DNA of 64,000 nt from Bombyx mori (lineage: Eukaryota; Arthropoda; Insecta; Lepidoptera; Bombycidae), in contig NC_085107.1 of the NCBI RefSeq assembly GCF_030269925.1, forward strand, positions 1,054,001 to 1,118,000. The letters are read 5' to 3'. Positions 62,909-64,000 of this stretch are shown piece by piece (positions within the stretch are counted from its first letter, which is position 1; every line of letters begins with the position of its first letter). The position numbers were made by a program, and so were the translations under genes. Below the pieces are notes generated by a model. The model was not told the DNA's origin and did no database searches. It worked only from the letters and a program-made list of their open reading frames with translations.

Positions 62909-64000
62909 AAGTTGCGAACATTATTTGTACAGTATTTTCCGGTGGAAGATTTTTGTCTACGTAGTTGCCGATTTCTTGAGTTGTGACGGAAAAACTTACG
63001 TCTGCAGTGTCTTCAACATCCTGAGCGTTCAAATTTTACCCTCACCTTTAGAAAAGCCGCGGAATCGCAGTTTTTTTTATCTGTTCGCTTAATATACATA
63101 CATATTGAATGAAGTCATCGAAAAACAAATTAATTTTATGATTATATTTAACGTGTAGAGAATAAAGGGTTTTCCAACATGAAAGGATAGGCCTTTGAAA
63201 AGTCGTTTTCAAATTTTGCAATCCGCTTCGAACAATACATTCCCGTTGGATGAACTATTCGTACTTTTCATTTTGCAGCGCTTTAAAAAGTTCCCAAAAA
63301 ACGCCAGAACGAAACATTGGATTCGAGCTTTTGTCCTTTAAACTTTCAAGGATATTGTTGTCAAACATCATTGTTTGAGCTTTTGCCTTTCTATGTTGTT
63401 TTTTATTGTCATACAAAGTTTTTTGCAAGCCATGAATACGAATATGTCACAATTAAAGTGTTTTTTTTTTGTTCTGTTTTTTTGTCGATCTGCCTCATTT
63501 TATATTAACTTTTAAGCAATTTAAGTGATTTTATGATTTTGCTATCCGCAAACAAGATGCTTGATAATAATTAATAACCGAAATACAGTAGATTAATTTG
63601 TGCTAACCAATATCTTCGAATTGACTTTTTATGGATGTGAACAATTTTGATATTCAAGGTCGCCCCCTATAAAGCGAATCCCAGAGTCCTGGTTAATATG
63701 ACCACGCGGCTTTCTGTGAAAACATAATTATGTTGCAATCGTGATTACCCCGCAACCAGCTTAGAGACTCACAAAACACCCTGCTTACAAGAATTTATAA
63801 GATTACCATAATTTAATGAAAGCTCAAGTATAATCACCTCCTTAAAAGCAACACAGGCTGATTATAGAATACTTCAATGTTTATGATAAGACAGTATATG
63901 TAATAAAACAAAAATATTTTTTAATGTGTATTTAATTTCATTTATTGACAAAGCTATGAATTAATAATTTGATATCTTGTTTCGGCATCAGTGCGGCCTT
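62909..64000. other. No gene seen to the window end
   Basis: AT-rich; short frames only. An upstream MGAT4 exon or promoter could lie here but nothing is identifiable. Confidence 0.4.

Noticed and set aside
1..64000. A bacterial-type operon, phage or defence system
   Set aside because: Introns, SINEs, LINEs, mariner, piggyBac and Helitrons all indicate insect nuclear DNA. No cluster of co-directed prokaryotic genes exists here.

Overview
The window looks like lepidopteran nuclear DNA, almost certainly silkworm (Bombyx mori or B. mandarina). The evidence is AT-rich, intron-split genes; about a dozen tRNA-derived SINEs that I recognise as the Bombyx Bm1 family; lepidopteran-type Helitrons; R1-, RTE- and CR1-like LINE pieces; mariners; and a piggyBac element resembling yabusame. 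There is no sign of operons or bacterial sequence.

Two host genes are supported. (1) On the + strand, 6535-15872, a complete three-exon cytochrome P450 of 498 codons. It matches CYP303A1, the clan-2 P450 tied to cuticle and sensory-bristle development in flies. (2) On the - strand, from 59964 down to 27155, nine exons with consistent splice phases encode at least 480 residues of an alpha-1,3-mannosyl-glycoprotein 4-beta-N-acetylglucosaminyltransferase (MGAT4, family GT54). They cover a membrane anchor, coiled-coil stem, EDD-containing catalytic domain and C-terminal lectin-like region. Its last small exon was not found. The genes converge tail to tail.

Layout: 1-6300 is LINE debris, three copies of a 418-bp Helitron (one inverted, with a SINE inside) and two Bm1 SINEs. 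6300-15900 is CYP303A1. Its second intron holds a hAT element with a perfect 8-bp target duplication that was itself hit by two mariners, an R1-like LINE, an RTE-like LINE, a Helitron fragment and an unclassified repeat. 16200-19650 is LINE debris. 20121-22688 is a piggyBac element with an intact 610-residue transposase. 23935-26108 is a fourth copy of the first Helitron family, split by an R1-like LINE with a 425-codon open frame. 26758-27143 is a deleted mariner abutting an MGAT4 splice donor. 27155-59964 is MGAT4. Its introns hold Bm1 SINEs, LINE tails, several MITEs, a 17-bp/81-bp minisatellite, a tandem Helitron dimer and a second mariner. 60000-64000 holds another Helitron carrying an odd insert, a LINE tail and one SINE.

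Most of the novelty is in mobile-element architecture: nested insertions dated by target duplications, a piggyBac flanked by ATAA rather than TTAA, a higher-order minisatellite, a tRNA T-arm-like hairpin in LINE 3' UTRs, a head-to-tail Helitron pair, and an unclassified repeat bounded by hairpins. I saw no gene cluster that would count as a new biochemical system. All calls come from reading the sequence; no database search was possible.
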